Below, piece by piece: positions 46,753 through 55,529 of a stretch of DNA of 64,000 nucleotides. Under the pieces are notes generated by a model. That model had not been told where the DNA came from. It saw nothing but the letters and a program-made list of their open reading frames with translations, and ran no database searches. Every line of letters begins with the position of its first letter. Position 1 is the stretch's first letter. Made by a program: the position numbers and the translations under genes. Origin of the DNA: Flavonifractor sp. An82 (lineage in GTDB: Bacteria; Bacillota; Clostridia; Oscillospirales; Oscillospiraceae); contig NZ_NFHG01000018.1 in assembly GCF_002159265.1 (NCBI RefSeq), positions 1 through 64,000 on the forward strand, read 5' to 3'.

Positions 46753-48036
46753 ATGATGTTGAACCTGGATTTTTATCACACCATTTATATTGGGATCTCA
46801 CAGGCCTTTTTGGGCTGCTTTGTGATCCTTTTGATCAACTTCCGGGAACCGGTGGCCAAGTGGCGGACCCGCTGGATCGTCACAGCGGTGCTGATTGTGG
46901 GTTCCAATCTGTTTGCGCTGCTTTTCCTGAATTTTTGGGACGTATATTATCGCTTTGGCTTTTTTACCGTAACACTTCCTTACATTCTGGTCACACTTTG
47001 GTGCTCCCAGTATCGAGGCTTTCGCGCTGTTTTCAGTATTATTACCGGCCTGTTCGTCGGCTGCATCGGAACGGCGAACGAAATGCTGACCACACTGCTT
47101 CTTCAGCACAGCAAATACTGTGAATACTATGCCTTTGCCGTACGCACCCTTTCCTTCTTTCTGATGTTCTTTATCCTGCGGCGGTTCAGCGTTACATACA
47201 AGCAAATGCTGCACCAGCTCAATCGCAGCTGGGGAATTCTCTGTCTCATCCCATTCTCCGCATTTATTGCCATGCTGTACGCCGCCAGCGAATCGGCTAA
47301 TTCTCCTGTGATTATCGTGCTGATCTACGGCCTGATGATCGTAACCAGTGTCGCCTACTACCTGATGTATCTGTTTTTTGAGCGGGTACAACAAGAAAAC
47401 AACGCCCGTTATGAGGCTCAGCTGTCTGCCCTGCAGGTGTCCGCCCTGCAAAGCCGCATGGAGGCGGTAAAAGCGGCTGAGGACACCATCCGCACCGAGC
47501 GCCACGACCTGCGCCACCGGCTCCTGACCGCCGCGGAACTGGTATCACGGGGAGACAGGGACGCAGCCCTGGACTTTCTGGACACCGCTCAAAAGCGGCT
47601 GGATGAGCGGAAAGTCATCCAATGGTGCCGCCCGCCGGTGCTGGACGCGGTGTTTTCCTCCTATTTTGACCAGGCCAAAAATCAGGACATCCTTGTGGAA
47701 GCACAGATCTCCCTGCCTGACACACTCCCGGTGGATGAGGGCGAATTGGCCATTGTCCTTGCAAATGCACTGGAAAACGCCATTCACGCCAATCTGAAGC
47801 TGCCCTGGGAGCAGCGGAAGATCCGCTGCAAGACGGTGGGAACCCCCAGCGTTATGCTGGAAATTTCCAATCCATGTGCCGACAATATCTGCTTTGACAG
47901 CAACGGTCTGCCGATGGCTCAAAAGGAGAACCACGGCTTGGGAATACAGTCCATCTCCGCTTTTTGCCGGAAAACTGGAGCCGTCTGCCAGTTTGACCTG
48001 ACCGACGGCTGGTTCCGGTTTCGATTGGTGCTGTAA
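46753..48036 (+). CDS. GHKL sensor histidine kinase, first copy
   Basis: A 427-aa AgrC-like membrane kinase. Six or so hydrophobic helices fill residues 10-215. The kinase core follows: the phosphoacceptor region with RTERHDLRHRL (His near 252) and the GHKL ATPase with N-box ANALENAIHAN and the HGLGIQSI loop. The last 206 residues are nearly identical to those of the second kinase (offset exactly 1341 bases), while the sensor halves differ. It starts 3 bases after the regulator stop. Confidence 0.92.
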   Translation: MMLNLDFYHTIYIGISQAFLGCFVILLINFREPVAKWRTRWIVTAVLIVGSNLFALLFLNFWDVYYRFGFFTVTLPYILVTLWCSQYRGFRAVFSIITGLFVGCIGTANEMLTTLLLQHSKYCEYYAFAVRTLSFFLMFFILRRFSVTYKQMLHQLNRSWGILCLIPFSAFIAMLYAASESANSPVIIVLIYGLMIVTSVAYYLMYLFFERVQQENNARYEAQLSALQVSALQSRMEAVKAAEDTIRTERHDLRHRLLTAAELVSRGDRDAALDFLDTAQKRLDERKVIQWCRPPVLDAVFSSYFDQAKNQDILVEAQISLPDTLPVDEGELAIVLANALENAIHANLKLPWEQRKIRCKTVGTPSVMLEISNPCADNICFDSNGLPMAQKENHGLGIQSISAFCRKTGAVCQFDLTDGWFRFRLVL

Positions 48037-49375
48037 AAATCACAGCACTGCCACAGGCAGCGGAAACGGAGTGCAAAAAGCCTGGGGCAACTACTGGCTG
48101 GAGGAGCGGAACACATGGCAGAACTGTTCATCATGGAATATTTGACGGTGTTATATATGGTTATGGCCTTTCTGTTTATGGACAGCCGGTATTCCCGGCG
48201 GCGCACCATTTTCATCGTTTCCATCGTTACGCTCCTGCTCATGGCGGCGGTGGCTGCCCTATACCGGGCGGTGGATGATGTGGATACCGCCTTTTGGACC
48301 TATGCCGTGACCATCCACATCCCGCTGATCCTGCTCCTTTTCACCCTCAGCCGGTTCCGGGGGTGGCGGCTGCTTTTCCAGCAGCTCTCCGTCGTTCTGT
48401 TCTGTACGCTGATTCACCACATATCAGGGCTGATCTATTATCTGTCTGGCAGCCGCTTCTGGGTGCTGGTGCTGTCCTGTACGGCACTCAGCACCGGAGT
48501 TATTTGGTTTCTGATCCGCTTCCTGCGCCCCCTGTTTTTCCAGATACTGCTGGAGCTGAACCGTGGCTGGTGGCTGATATGCCTGGTAATGGCAACCTAC
48601 TATATTATTGCCGTCTACCTGATCCCCGGATATGTAGGCTTCAATCGGAGCAGCAGCATCCTCAAACCGGCGATTGCGCTTCTGATGTTGGGGTTTTATT
48701 CCATTTTAATGTTTCTATTTTCAAACGTCCGGAAGGAGGCGGAGGCCCGGCACAGCGCACAGCTGTCCACATTACAGCTGTCTGCGCTTCAGAGCCGCAT
48801 GGAGGCGGTGAAAGCGGCTGAGGACGCCATCCGCACGGAACGCCACGACCTGCGCCACCGGCTCCATGCAGTTGCAGAACTGGTATCACGGGGAGACAGG
48901 GCGGCGGCGCTGGAGTTTCTGGACGCCGCCCAAAAGCGGCTGGATGAGCAGAAGGAGGTCCGCTGGTGCCGCCCACCGGTGCTGGACGCGGTGTTTTCCT
49001 CCTATTTTGACCAAGCCAAAAATCAGGACATCCTTGTGGAGGCACAGATTTCCCTGCCTGACACACTCCCGGCGGACGAGGGTGAATTGGCCATTGTCCT
49101 GGCCAATTCACTGGAAAATGCCATCCACGCCAATCTTGCTCTGCCCCAGGGTGGGCGGAAGATCCGCTGCAAGATGGTGGGTATCCCCAGCATTATGCTG
49201 GAGATTTCCAACCCATGTGCCGGCCAGGTATCCTTTGACAGCAGCGGCCTGCCGGTAGCTCAACGAGAGGGGCATGGCCTTGGCGTGCAGTCCATCTGTG
49301 CCTTCTGCCGGAAAAATGGAGCCGTCTGCCAGTTTGACCTGACCGACGGCTGGTTCCGGTTCCAGTTAGTGCTGT
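47416..49375 (+). repeat. Duplicated kinase-core segments (about 620 bp each)
   Basis: 47416-48034 and 48757-49375 align without gaps, including the RTERHDLRHRL region, the N-box and the C-terminal AVCQFDLTDGWFRF. The sequences are highly similar at the DNA level, whereas the upstream sensor-coding parts are not. Confidence 0.85.
48067..48105 (+). pseudogene. 3' remnant of a second LytTR response regulator
   Basis: ACGGAGTGCAAAAAGCCTGG and the following CAACTACTGGCTG match the end of the response-regulator gene at 46705-46740 (encoding KKAWGNYWL) with one missing base. It sits 15 bases before the second kinase, just as the intact regulator sits before the first. The stop codon is lost. This marks an ancestral regulator-kinase-regulator-kinase array. 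Confidence 0.75.
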
Positions 49376-49377
49376 AA
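48115..49377 (+). CDS. GHKL sensor histidine kinase, second copy
   Basis: A 420-aa membrane kinase. The N-terminal sensor (about 1-205; several hydrophobic helices beginning MEYLTVLYMVMAFLFMD) is unrelated in detail to that of the first kinase. The kinase core (about 215-420; RTERHDLRHRL, ANSLENAIHAN, GLGVQS) is its near copy. The likely shared partner is the LytTR regulator at 46021. A strong terminator follows. The signals sensed are unknown; no AgrB/AgrD peptide genes were found. Confidence 0.92.
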   Translation: MAELFIMEYLTVLYMVMAFLFMDSRYSRRRTIFIVSIVTLLLMAAVAALYRAVDDVDTAFWTYAVTIHIPLILLLFTLSRFRGWRLLFQQLSVVLFCTLIHHISGLIYYLSGSRFWVLVLSCTALSTGVIWFLIRFLRPLFFQILLELNRGWWLICLVMATYYIIAVYLIPGYVGFNRSSSILKPAIALLMLGFYSILMFLFSNVRKEAEARHSAQLSTLQLSALQSRMEAVKAAEDAIRTERHDLRHRLHAVAELVSRGDRAAALEFLDAAQKRLDEQKEVRWCRPPVLDAVFSSYFDQAKNQDILVEAQISLPDTLPADEGELAIVLANSLENAIHANLALPQGGRKIRCKMVGIPSIMLEISNPCAGQVSFDSSGLPVAQREGHGLGVQSICAFCRKNGAVCQFDLTDGWFRFQLVL

Positions 49378-49384
49378 ACAGGGC

Positions 49385-49423
49385 AAAAGGGCCCCCGCAG
49401 CAGTAAGCTGCGGGGGCCCTTTT
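49385..49423. terminator. Bidirectional terminator between kinase and purine-permease operons
   Basis: Perfect 17-bp stem (AAAAGGGCCCCCGCAGC and its complement), 5-base loop, with A/T runs at both ends. It closes both the kinase operon and the long minus-strand operon. Confidence 0.95.
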
Positions 49424-49440
49424 CTGCTTTTACCGACTAT

Positions 49441-50751
49441 CTATGGGATGGCGCCCAGTACGGCGTTCAGGACAAATACGGCGGCCAGAAAATAGAGGGC
49501 CGGATCAATGAGGTGGGCCCGCTTCCGGCATACCATCACCACCACATAGGAGACCACGCCCAGCATGACGCCGGTGGTGATGGAAAAGGTAAAGGGCATC
49601 CCCACGATCATCAGAAAGCTGGGCAGCGAGATTTCTACATGCTTCCAGGTGATTTGGGTGATACCGCTCATCATGGACATGCCCACCATGACCAGGGGTG
49701 CGGCCAGGGCCGCGCCGGTCACCACTCCAGCTAGGGAGGTAAAGGGCAGCATACACAGGAAAAGCAGGCCGGTCACCACCGGGGCCAGGCCGGTACGGGC
49801 GCCCTCCCGGATGCCGGTAGCCGACTCCGCCATGGCGGTCACATTGCTGACCCCCAGCAGGGCCCCGGCGCAAGTGGCAGCGCCACAGCAGAGCATGACC
49901 TCCCGCTGCCCGGCCAGATCGCCGGTGGTGTCCGTCAGCTTGGCGTCCCCCGCCACGCCCAAAAGAGTACCCAGGGCATCAAAGTACTGGGAGATCAACA
50001 GGGAAAGCAGGGCAGAAAACAGAGGAGCGGGCCCCAGGGTGAAAAGTACGGTAAAGTCCAGCTCCAGCGCGGTGGGAGACAGCTCCGGTACGGTCATCAC
50101 CGTTTCCGGCAGGACGGTCACCCCCAGGGGGATCCCCAATATCACCGTCAGTGCCATACCAAGCATCAGGGCCCCCGGGACCCTCTTCATCACCAGCACC
50201 GCCGTTACAAAGATACCCAGCAGCGCCAGCAAGGGCTCCGGTGCGGCCAGGGTCCCCATATCCACCAGATTGTTGTCGGCGGTGATCAGGCCCGCGTTGA
50301 TGAGCCCTGAGAGGGTGAGAAAGAGCCCCACCCCGGCGGACAGGGCAAACTTGAAGGGCATGGGCAGTGCATCGTTGAGCCGCTCCCGCAGGGGGGTAAG
50401 GCCGAGGATCAGGAACAGGATGCCCGAGAGGAGCACCAGCACCAGAGCCTGCTGCCAGGTGCAGCCGTACTTCTGACAGAAGGTGTAGGTAAACAGGGTC
50501 GTAAAGCCCAGGCCGGGAGCCAGGGCAAAGGGCAGATTGGACGCCAGGCCGGACACGATGCTGCCCACGGCAGCAATGAGGCAGGCGGCCGTCATCACCT
50601 GCTCAAAGTCCATGCCTGCCCCGGAGAGCAGGCCGGGGATGACCAGGATCAGGTAAGCCATAGAGCAGAATGTGGTGCATCCGCCCCGGATCTCTCTGCC
50701 CAGGGTGGTCCCCCGCTGAGAGAGGTGGAAAAAGCCGTCCAGTTTGTTCAT
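49441..50751 (-). CDS. NCS2/AzgA-type purine permease, copy 1 (last gene of the long operon)
   Basis: A 436-aa transporter with about 12-14 hydrophobic segments. The NCS2 AzgA-type blocks are present: GREIRGGCTTFCSMAYLILV near the N-terminus, APGLGFTTLFTYT, and the SNVTAMAESATGIREGARTG loop. Such proteins import guanine/hypoxanthine or adenine with protons. It starts 13 bases after the previous permease ends. The closest relatives in the window are the two other NCS2 proteins. Purine specificity is inferred. Confidence 0.85.
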   Translation of the reverse strand: MNKLDGFFHLSQRGTTLGREIRGGCTTFCSMAYLILVIPGLLSGAGMDFEQVMTAACLIAAVGSIVSGLASNLPFALAPGLGFTTLFTYTFCQKYGCTWQQALVLVLLSGILFLILGLTPLRERLNDALPMPFKFALSAGVGLFLTLSGLINAGLITADNNLVDMGTLAAPEPLLALLGIFVTAVLVMKRVPGALMLGMALTVILGIPLGVTVLPETVMTVPELSPTALELDFTVLFTLGPAPLFSALLSLLISQYFDALGTLLGVAGDAKLTDTTGDLAGQREVMLCCGAATCAGALLGVSNVTAMAESATGIREGARTGLAPVVTGLLFLCMLPFTSLAGVVTGAALAAPLVMVGMSMMSGITQITWKHVEISLPSFLMIVGMPFTFSITTGVMLGVVSYVVVMVCRKRAHLIDPALYFLAAVFVLNAVLGAIP

Positions 50752-50764
50752 CTCGCCTCACCTC

Positions 50765-52072
50765 CTACAGCGCCGAAAGAACGTACATGGCCACAAACAG
50801 GATGGTCAGAATGTAGGTAACAACAGGGATCTTTTTCCCCTTCCCGCTGACCAGGCTGATGGCAGTATAGGAGATAAAGCCCACGCCGATGCCGTCTGCC
50901 ACTGAATAGGTAAAGGGAATCATAATCATGGTGAGGAAGCAGGGCAGGGCGATCTCCACCTGATGCCAGTAGATGTTGGTGGCGTTGTGGATCATCAGCA
51001 TGCCGATAAGCACCAGGGCGGGCGAGGTGGCCGCCCCCGGGATCACACCCGCGATGGGAGCCAGCAGAATGGAGGCCAGGAACAGCACCCCGGTGGCGGC
51101 GGTATACAGCCCGGTCCTGGCTCCGTCCGCCACGCCGGTGGAGCCCTCCACCGGGATACCGATGGGAGGGGCGCCCAGCAGAGGGGCGGCGGCGGTGGAC
51201 AGAGCCACCGCCGTCATGCCCCGGCTGTACCGGCCCAGTCCCCCCTTTTTATCCAGCAGGTCCCCCGCCCCGGCAATGCAGATGAGGGCCCCCAGGGTGT
51301 CAAAGCACAGGCACATGGTAAAGGTGACCACCGCGGTGACCAGGGGCAGCACCCCCAGGGACAGCACCCCGCCGAAGTCCGGGGACAGCAGCAGCGGGCG
51401 CAGAGAGGCCAGGGAAAGGTTCATGGATTCCGGCGCCTGGGTCACCCCCAGAGGGAAGCCCAGCAGCGTGGTAACCACAATGCCGATGAGTATGGCCCCC
51501 TTCACCTTCCAGGCCATCAGCACGCCGGTGATCAGCAGGCCCAGGATGGCCAGAAAGGTGGCCGGAGCGCCGATCTCCCCCAGCAGAAGGGCCCCGTCCT
51601 CCGCCCGGACGATGCCCGAGTTCAGCAGTCCGATGAGGGCAATGAACAGGCCCAGTCCGGCACTGATGGCATTCTTCATGCTGGGGGGAATACATGAGAT
51701 CATCTGGTCCCGCAGGGGCGTCAGGCTGATGATCAGAAAGGCCACGCCCGACAGGCTCACCACCGCCAGCGCCTGAGCCCAGGTGTAGCCCATGGTGAGG
51801 CAGAGGGTGTAGGTAAAGAAGGCGTTGAGGCCCACCCCAGGCGCCAGCATAAAGGGCAGGTCAAAGGCGGCGGAGAGAAAACAGGCCAGCGCGGAGGACA
51901 GGCAGGTGGCCAGCAGCACCCCGGTATAGTCCATGCCGGTCTGGGACAGATAGCTGGGGGTGACAAACAGAATATAGGCCACCGAGAAAAAGGAGGTCAG
52001 CGCGCCCAGCAGCTCCCGGCGGACGGTGGTTCCCCGCTCGGTCAGGTGAAACATCCGCTCCAGTAGCTTCAT
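50765..52072 (-). CDS. NCS2/AzgA-type purine permease, copy 2
   Basis: A 435-aa polytopic transporter starting MKLLERMFHLTERGTTVRREL, with the AzgA features LAPGVGLNAFFTYT, VEGSTGVADGARTG and ALTSFFSVAYILFV. The ATG (52072) overlaps the HD-gene stop as ATGA, with GGAGG upstream; a frame extension to 52162 is rejected. It is distinct in sequence from copies 1 and 3, so this is not a recent duplication. Probable hypoxanthine/guanine or adenine uptake. Confidence 0.85.
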   Translation of the reverse strand: MKLLERMFHLTERGTTVRRELLGALTSFFSVAYILFVTPSYLSQTGMDYTGVLLATCLSSALACFLSAAFDLPFMLAPGVGLNAFFTYTLCLTMGYTWAQALAVVSLSGVAFLIISLTPLRDQMISCIPPSMKNAISAGLGLFIALIGLLNSGIVRAEDGALLLGEIGAPATFLAILGLLITGVLMAWKVKGAILIGIVVTTLLGFPLGVTQAPESMNLSLASLRPLLLSPDFGGVLSLGVLPLVTAVVTFTMCLCFDTLGALICIAGAGDLLDKKGGLGRYSRGMTAVALSTAAAPLLGAPPIGIPVEGSTGVADGARTGLYTAATGVLFLASILLAPIAGVIPGAATSPALVLIGMLMIHNATNIYWHQVEIALPCFLTMIMIPFTYSVADGIGVGFISYTAISLVSGKGKKIPVVTYILTILFVAMYVLSAL

Positions 52073-52947
52073 ACGCCGCCCTCCTTCGGTTTTTCCATGC
52101 GCAGCACCACATCGGCCTGGAGAATGACAAAGGAAGAGCGCTCCGCCGCCACCCGGCGGCACATCAGCAGCTTGTCCCGCAGCTTGTCGGTCACTTCCTC
52201 CACTCCCGCCCGGATGTCCGGGTCCTCCGCCCAGGCGTGGACCACCACCCGGTCCTCCTGCAGCTCCACCCGGTGGATGGCCATATGCTTGCGGAATTCC
52301 CGGCGGTCCCTGGGGCTGGGCATATGCTCCACGTCATACAGGAAGCTGACATTGCGCTCAGCGGCGATATCCAGCTCGTCCGCCAGGCAGAGCAGGGCCG
52401 CCAGATAGGGCAGGCTCACCGTCTTGCCCGGCTCCACCTCGAACTGGGGCGGATACTCCCTCTGATCCATAAGATCGGTCTTCCGATGGCCCCGGCAGAC
52501 CTGGATGACTGCCCTGGCATAGGCCTCGTTGGGGAAATCCAGCATCTGCCAATATTTTTCCAGATACAGGCCGGACAGCTCCTGATGGTGATCCCGCACC
52601 GCCCAGGCCCGGGCGGTGTCATCCGCCGGCTCCGGAAAACCCAGCACCGCCCGGAACTGCTCAAAGTCCGCCGTGGACACCCCCATACCCACATCATGAA
52701 AGAGGGCCCCCATCAGCAGCACATAGAGATCCTCCGGGGTGAGACGCTCCATCTGGCTGCCGATGAGCTGATTACACAGATTCAGGATATCCAGGGTGTG
52801 GAGCACCGTGTGGTCGGTAAAGTCGGGAAAGTAGTTCTCATACCGGCAGAGCATCCGTTGGGAGATCACCACACAGTCCCGGTACCGGCTGTGAAGCTCC
52901 GGCGCACACTGGGCCAGTCTGCGTTCGATTCCATAATCCGTCTCCAT
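52069..52947 (-). CDS. HD-domain phosphohydrolase-like protein
   Basis: A 292-aa soluble protein with HD-superfamily metal ligands: His46 in DHTVLHTLDI, His84-Asp85 in LFHDVGMG and an Asp in LADELDIAAERN (near 190). The HD domain occupies about 40-200; the C-terminal 80 residues are beta-rich. HD proteins hydrolyse nucleotides or cyclic dinucleotides. Surrounded by purine permeases and a sugar-type ABC transporter, a nucleotide-related role is plausible but not proven. The stop overlaps the next ATG. Confidence 0.8.
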   Translation of the reverse strand: METDYGIERRLAQCAPELHSRYRDCVVISQRMLCRYENYFPDFTDHTVLHTLDILNLCNQLIGSQMERLTPEDLYVLLMGALFHDVGMGVSTADFEQFRAVLGFPEPADDTARAWAVRDHHQELSGLYLEKYWQMLDFPNEAYARAVIQVCRGHRKTDLMDQREYPPQFEVEPGKTVSLPYLAALLCLADELDIAAERNVSFLYDVEHMPSPRDRREFRKHMAIHRVELQEDRVVVHAWAEDPDIRAGVEEVTDKLRDKLLMCRRVAAERSSFVILQADVVLRMEKPKEGGV

Positions 52948-52963
52948 CGCAATTCCTCCCTAC

Positions 52964-53965
52964 TCAGGATATGACATGGGCGCTCCGCCGCCGGGGGCCG
53001 TAGGCGGCCACCAGGGCCAGCACCAGTACGCCGCCCTTGACCGCCGGGAGCACATAGTAGACCACCCCCATCTGGGTCAGTCCGTTTTCCAGCACCGCCA
53101 CCAGGGCCGCCCCCACCAGGGTGCCCAGGGCGTTGGGCTTTTCGGCGCCTCCCACGGAGCGCCCCACAAACACCGCCGCCAGGGAGGGCATCAGATAGCT
53201 GTCACAGCCGGAGATCTGGGCCGCTGAGTTGCGGGAACAGACCACGATGGCTCCCACCGCAAGAATGGCGGCGGTGAGCATTCCCGCCAGAAAGCGGTAT
53301 TTTTTTACGGGAATACCGGAATAGGCCGCGGCGGTACGGTTGCTGCCCATAGCGTACAGGCAGCGGCCGTGGCGGGTATACTGCAAAAAAATAAAGGCAA
53401 AAGCCACGCAGGCCAGCATGATGAGAATGCACCAGGGCGCCGCGCCGATGGCCAGCGCCCCCTCGGTCCAGCCCGTGCGGAGAGGGGCGGTCCCCCAGGC
53501 GGTGGGCATACCGGCGGATACCGCGCCGCCCCCCGTCCACCACAGGCCCAGCCCCTGATGCACGAACATCAGGGCGCAGGTGGCCAGCATATCGGGCACC
53601 CGGCAGACCAGGATGAGAAACATGGTCAGCAGATAGAGCACTATGGTCAGCACCACCGTGAGGACCACGCTCATCCACAGGGGCAGGCCAAACCACAGAA
53701 ACAGGCTGGCAAACAGGAAGGAGGAGACGGTGGCAAGGGTGCAGGCCGACATATCAAAGCCGTCAGGGGCCATGGTGATGGTGGCGGCAATGGCAAAAAT
53801 GGTGGTGATGGACATGGACCGCAGGATGTTGACGGCATTGGCGGCGGAGAGGAAGCTCCCGCCCCGCAGCAGTGCGAACACCACAACAGCGACCCCCAGC
53901 GCGATCACCGCCGCCCAGTCCATAAAGAATCCTGCGGCCTCTTTTGGTTTCCCTGTCTGTATCAC
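52964..53965 (-). CDS. Sugar-type ABC transporter permease
   Basis: A 333-aa membrane protein of the RbsC/XylH class, with about 9 hydrophobic segments. Late in the sequence GRSVGGAEKPNALGTLVGAALVAVLENGLTQMGV matches the RbsC family, as do MAPDGFDMSACTLATVSSF and the coupling region ANAVNILRSMS. The start is a GTG at 53963-53965 with GGAGG upstream, overlapping the ATPase stop by two bases (GTGA). A longer frame to 54160 lies inside the ATPase gene and is rejected. Partner of the ATPase 53962-55515 and the lipoprotein at 56959. Confidence 0.85.
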   Translation of the reverse strand: MIQTGKPKEAAGFFMDWAAVIALGVAVVVFALLRGGSFLSAANAVNILRSMSITTIFAIAATITMAPDGFDMSACTLATVSSFLFASLFLWFGLPLWMSVVLTVVLTIVLYLLTMFLILVCRVPDMLATCALMFVHQGLGLWWTGGGAVSAGMPTAWGTAPLRTGWTEGALAIGAAPWCILIMLACVAFAFIFLQYTRHGRCLYAMGSNRTAAAYSGIPVKKYRFLAGMLTAAILAVGAIVVCSRNSAAQISGCDSYLMPSLAAVFVGRSVGGAEKPNALGTLVGAALVAVLENGLTQMGVVYYVLPAVKGGVLVLALVAAYGPRRRSAHVIS

Positions 53966-55515
53966 GTCCTGACCTCCCCTTCTCTCTGCTCCGTCGGAAG
54001 GAAGGGGGACTTCCCGCCCACGGCATAGTACATGATCTCCTCCTCCGAGGTGTGGGCGGCATCCAGCTCCGCCGCAACGCACCCCCCGTACAGGACATAG
54101 ATCCGGTTGGCCACCTTCAGCAGCTCGCCGGCATCGGCGGAGGCGTACAGCACGCCGCACCCCGCCTGTGCCAGTCCGGCTATGACCTGAAACAGCTCCG
54201 CCTTTGCGCCCACATCCACCCCCTTGGTGGGCTCGTCAAACAGATAGAGCCTGCAGTCGGCGGCAAGCCATTTGCCTACCACGGCTTTTTGCTGATTGCC
54301 GCCGGACAGGAGCCCTACCCGCTGCTGTGGGGAGGGCGTTTTGATCTCCAGCGCTTCCATCTGGGTGCGGGCATTTTGGTCCAGCCCCTTTTGGGAGAGG
54401 AAGGACAGATTGCTCCACCGCTTCAGACCGGCGATCCCCAAATTGAAGGACAGGCTTTCCTTCAAAAAGAGGCCTTCCTTCCACCGCTCCTCCGGCACCA
54501 GTCCCATGCCCAGGGCCACTGCCTCGGCGGGGCTCCGGAGGGGAGCCGGACTGCCCTCCAGCAGGATCTCCCCGGCGGACCTGGGCAGGATACCGAAGAG
54601 GGTCTTGCACAGCTCGCTCTTCCCTGCTCCCACCAGACCGGCCAGACCCACGATCTCCCCGCGATGCACCGTCAGGGAGACGTTCCGGACGCTGTTGTCC
54701 CGGCTGGAGAGGCCGTGTACCGACAACATCTCGCCGCCTACAGGAGGTGCGCCGGGGGTGCGGCAGACAGCGCTCATCTCACCGCCCAGCATATGGGCCA
54801 CCAGCTCATCGGCGGTGGTCTGGGGCGTAATGGGGCCGCTGGCGGCAAGCCTGCCGTTGCGCAGCACCGTATAGCGCTCACAGATCTCCAGCACCTCCGG
54901 CAGCCGGTGGGAAATAAAGACGATGGTCATGCCCCGGTCCCTGACCAGGCTCCGGCAAAGGCCAAACAGCATTTCCGTTTCCACCGTGCTCAAGGGGGCG
55001 GTGGGCTCATCCAGCAGCAGGATACGGCAGTTGCTGTGCAGCGCCCGTGCGATCAATACCATCTGCTTTTGGGCCAGGGTCAGCCGGCTGACCGGCGTGC
55101 GTACATCAAAGTCCATGTGAAGCTGACCCTTCAGCTCCTCCGCCCGCCAGTACACCTTCCGCCAGTTGATCCACAGGCGGCCCTTCCTCCCCAGCTCATC
55201 CAGCAGCATGTTTTCCGCCGCCGACAGGGCGGGGGCCAGGGCCTGATCCACCTCCTGGCAGACGATATGGATCCCCATCTGCTGGGCCGCCCCGGGGCTG
55301 CGCAGCTCCACCGGCCTGCCGTCCAGAAGGACCTGGCCGCTGTAGTCTGGATTGGTTCCGGCCAGTACCTTCATCAGCGTGGACTTTCCCGCTCCGTTGG
55401 CCCCCACCAGGGCGTGGATCTCCCCCGGCAGCAGCTGAAAGTCCACGCCGTCCAGGGCCTTGACGCCGGGGAATTCCACAGAAATATCCTTTGCCTGAAG
55501 TGTCAATGCGTCCAT
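53962..55515 (-). CDS. Sugar-type ABC transporter ATPase with two ABC domains
   Basis: A 517-aa double ATPase of the RbsA/MglA class. The first domain has Walker A GANGAGKST and Walker B ILLLDEPTAPL, with signature LTLAQKQ. The second has GLVGAGKSE and signature SGGNQQKAV. The degenerate second nucleotide site is usual for this class. The start at 55515 has GGAGG; the earlier ATG (55533) overlaps the permease before it. It energises the permease next to it. Substrate: a sugar or nucleoside, inferred from the family; purine neighbours favour nucleosides. Confidence 0.9.
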   Translation of the reverse strand: MDALTLQAKDISVEFPGVKALDGVDFQLLPGEIHALVGANGAGKSTLMKVLAGTNPDYSGQVLLDGRPVELRSPGAAQQMGIHIVCQEVDQALAPALSAAENMLLDELGRKGRLWINWRKVYWRAEELKGQLHMDFDVRTPVSRLTLAQKQMVLIARALHSNCRILLLDEPTAPLSTVETEMLFGLCRSLVRDRGMTIVFISHRLPEVLEICERYTVLRNGRLAASGPITPQTTADELVAHMLGGEMSAVCRTPGAPPVGGEMLSVHGLSSRDNSVRNVSLTVHRGEIVGLAGLVGAGKSELCKTLFGILPRSAGEILLEGSPAPLRSPAEAVALGMGLVPEERWKEGLFLKESLSFNLGIAGLKRWSNLSFLSQKGLDQNARTQMEALEIKTPSPQQRVGLLSGGNQQKAVVGKWLAADCRLYLFDEPTKGVDVGAKAELFQVIAGLAQAGCGVLYASADAGELLKVANRIYVLYGGCVAAELDAAHTSEEEIMYYAVGGKSPFLPTEQREGEVRT

Positions 55516-55529
55516 ATGTCCTCCGCCTG

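Noticed and set aside
52073-52162. Extended N-terminus of NCS2 copy 2
   Set aside because: It overlaps the HD gene; the ATG at 52072 has a good ribosome-binding site and matches the other NCS2 starts.
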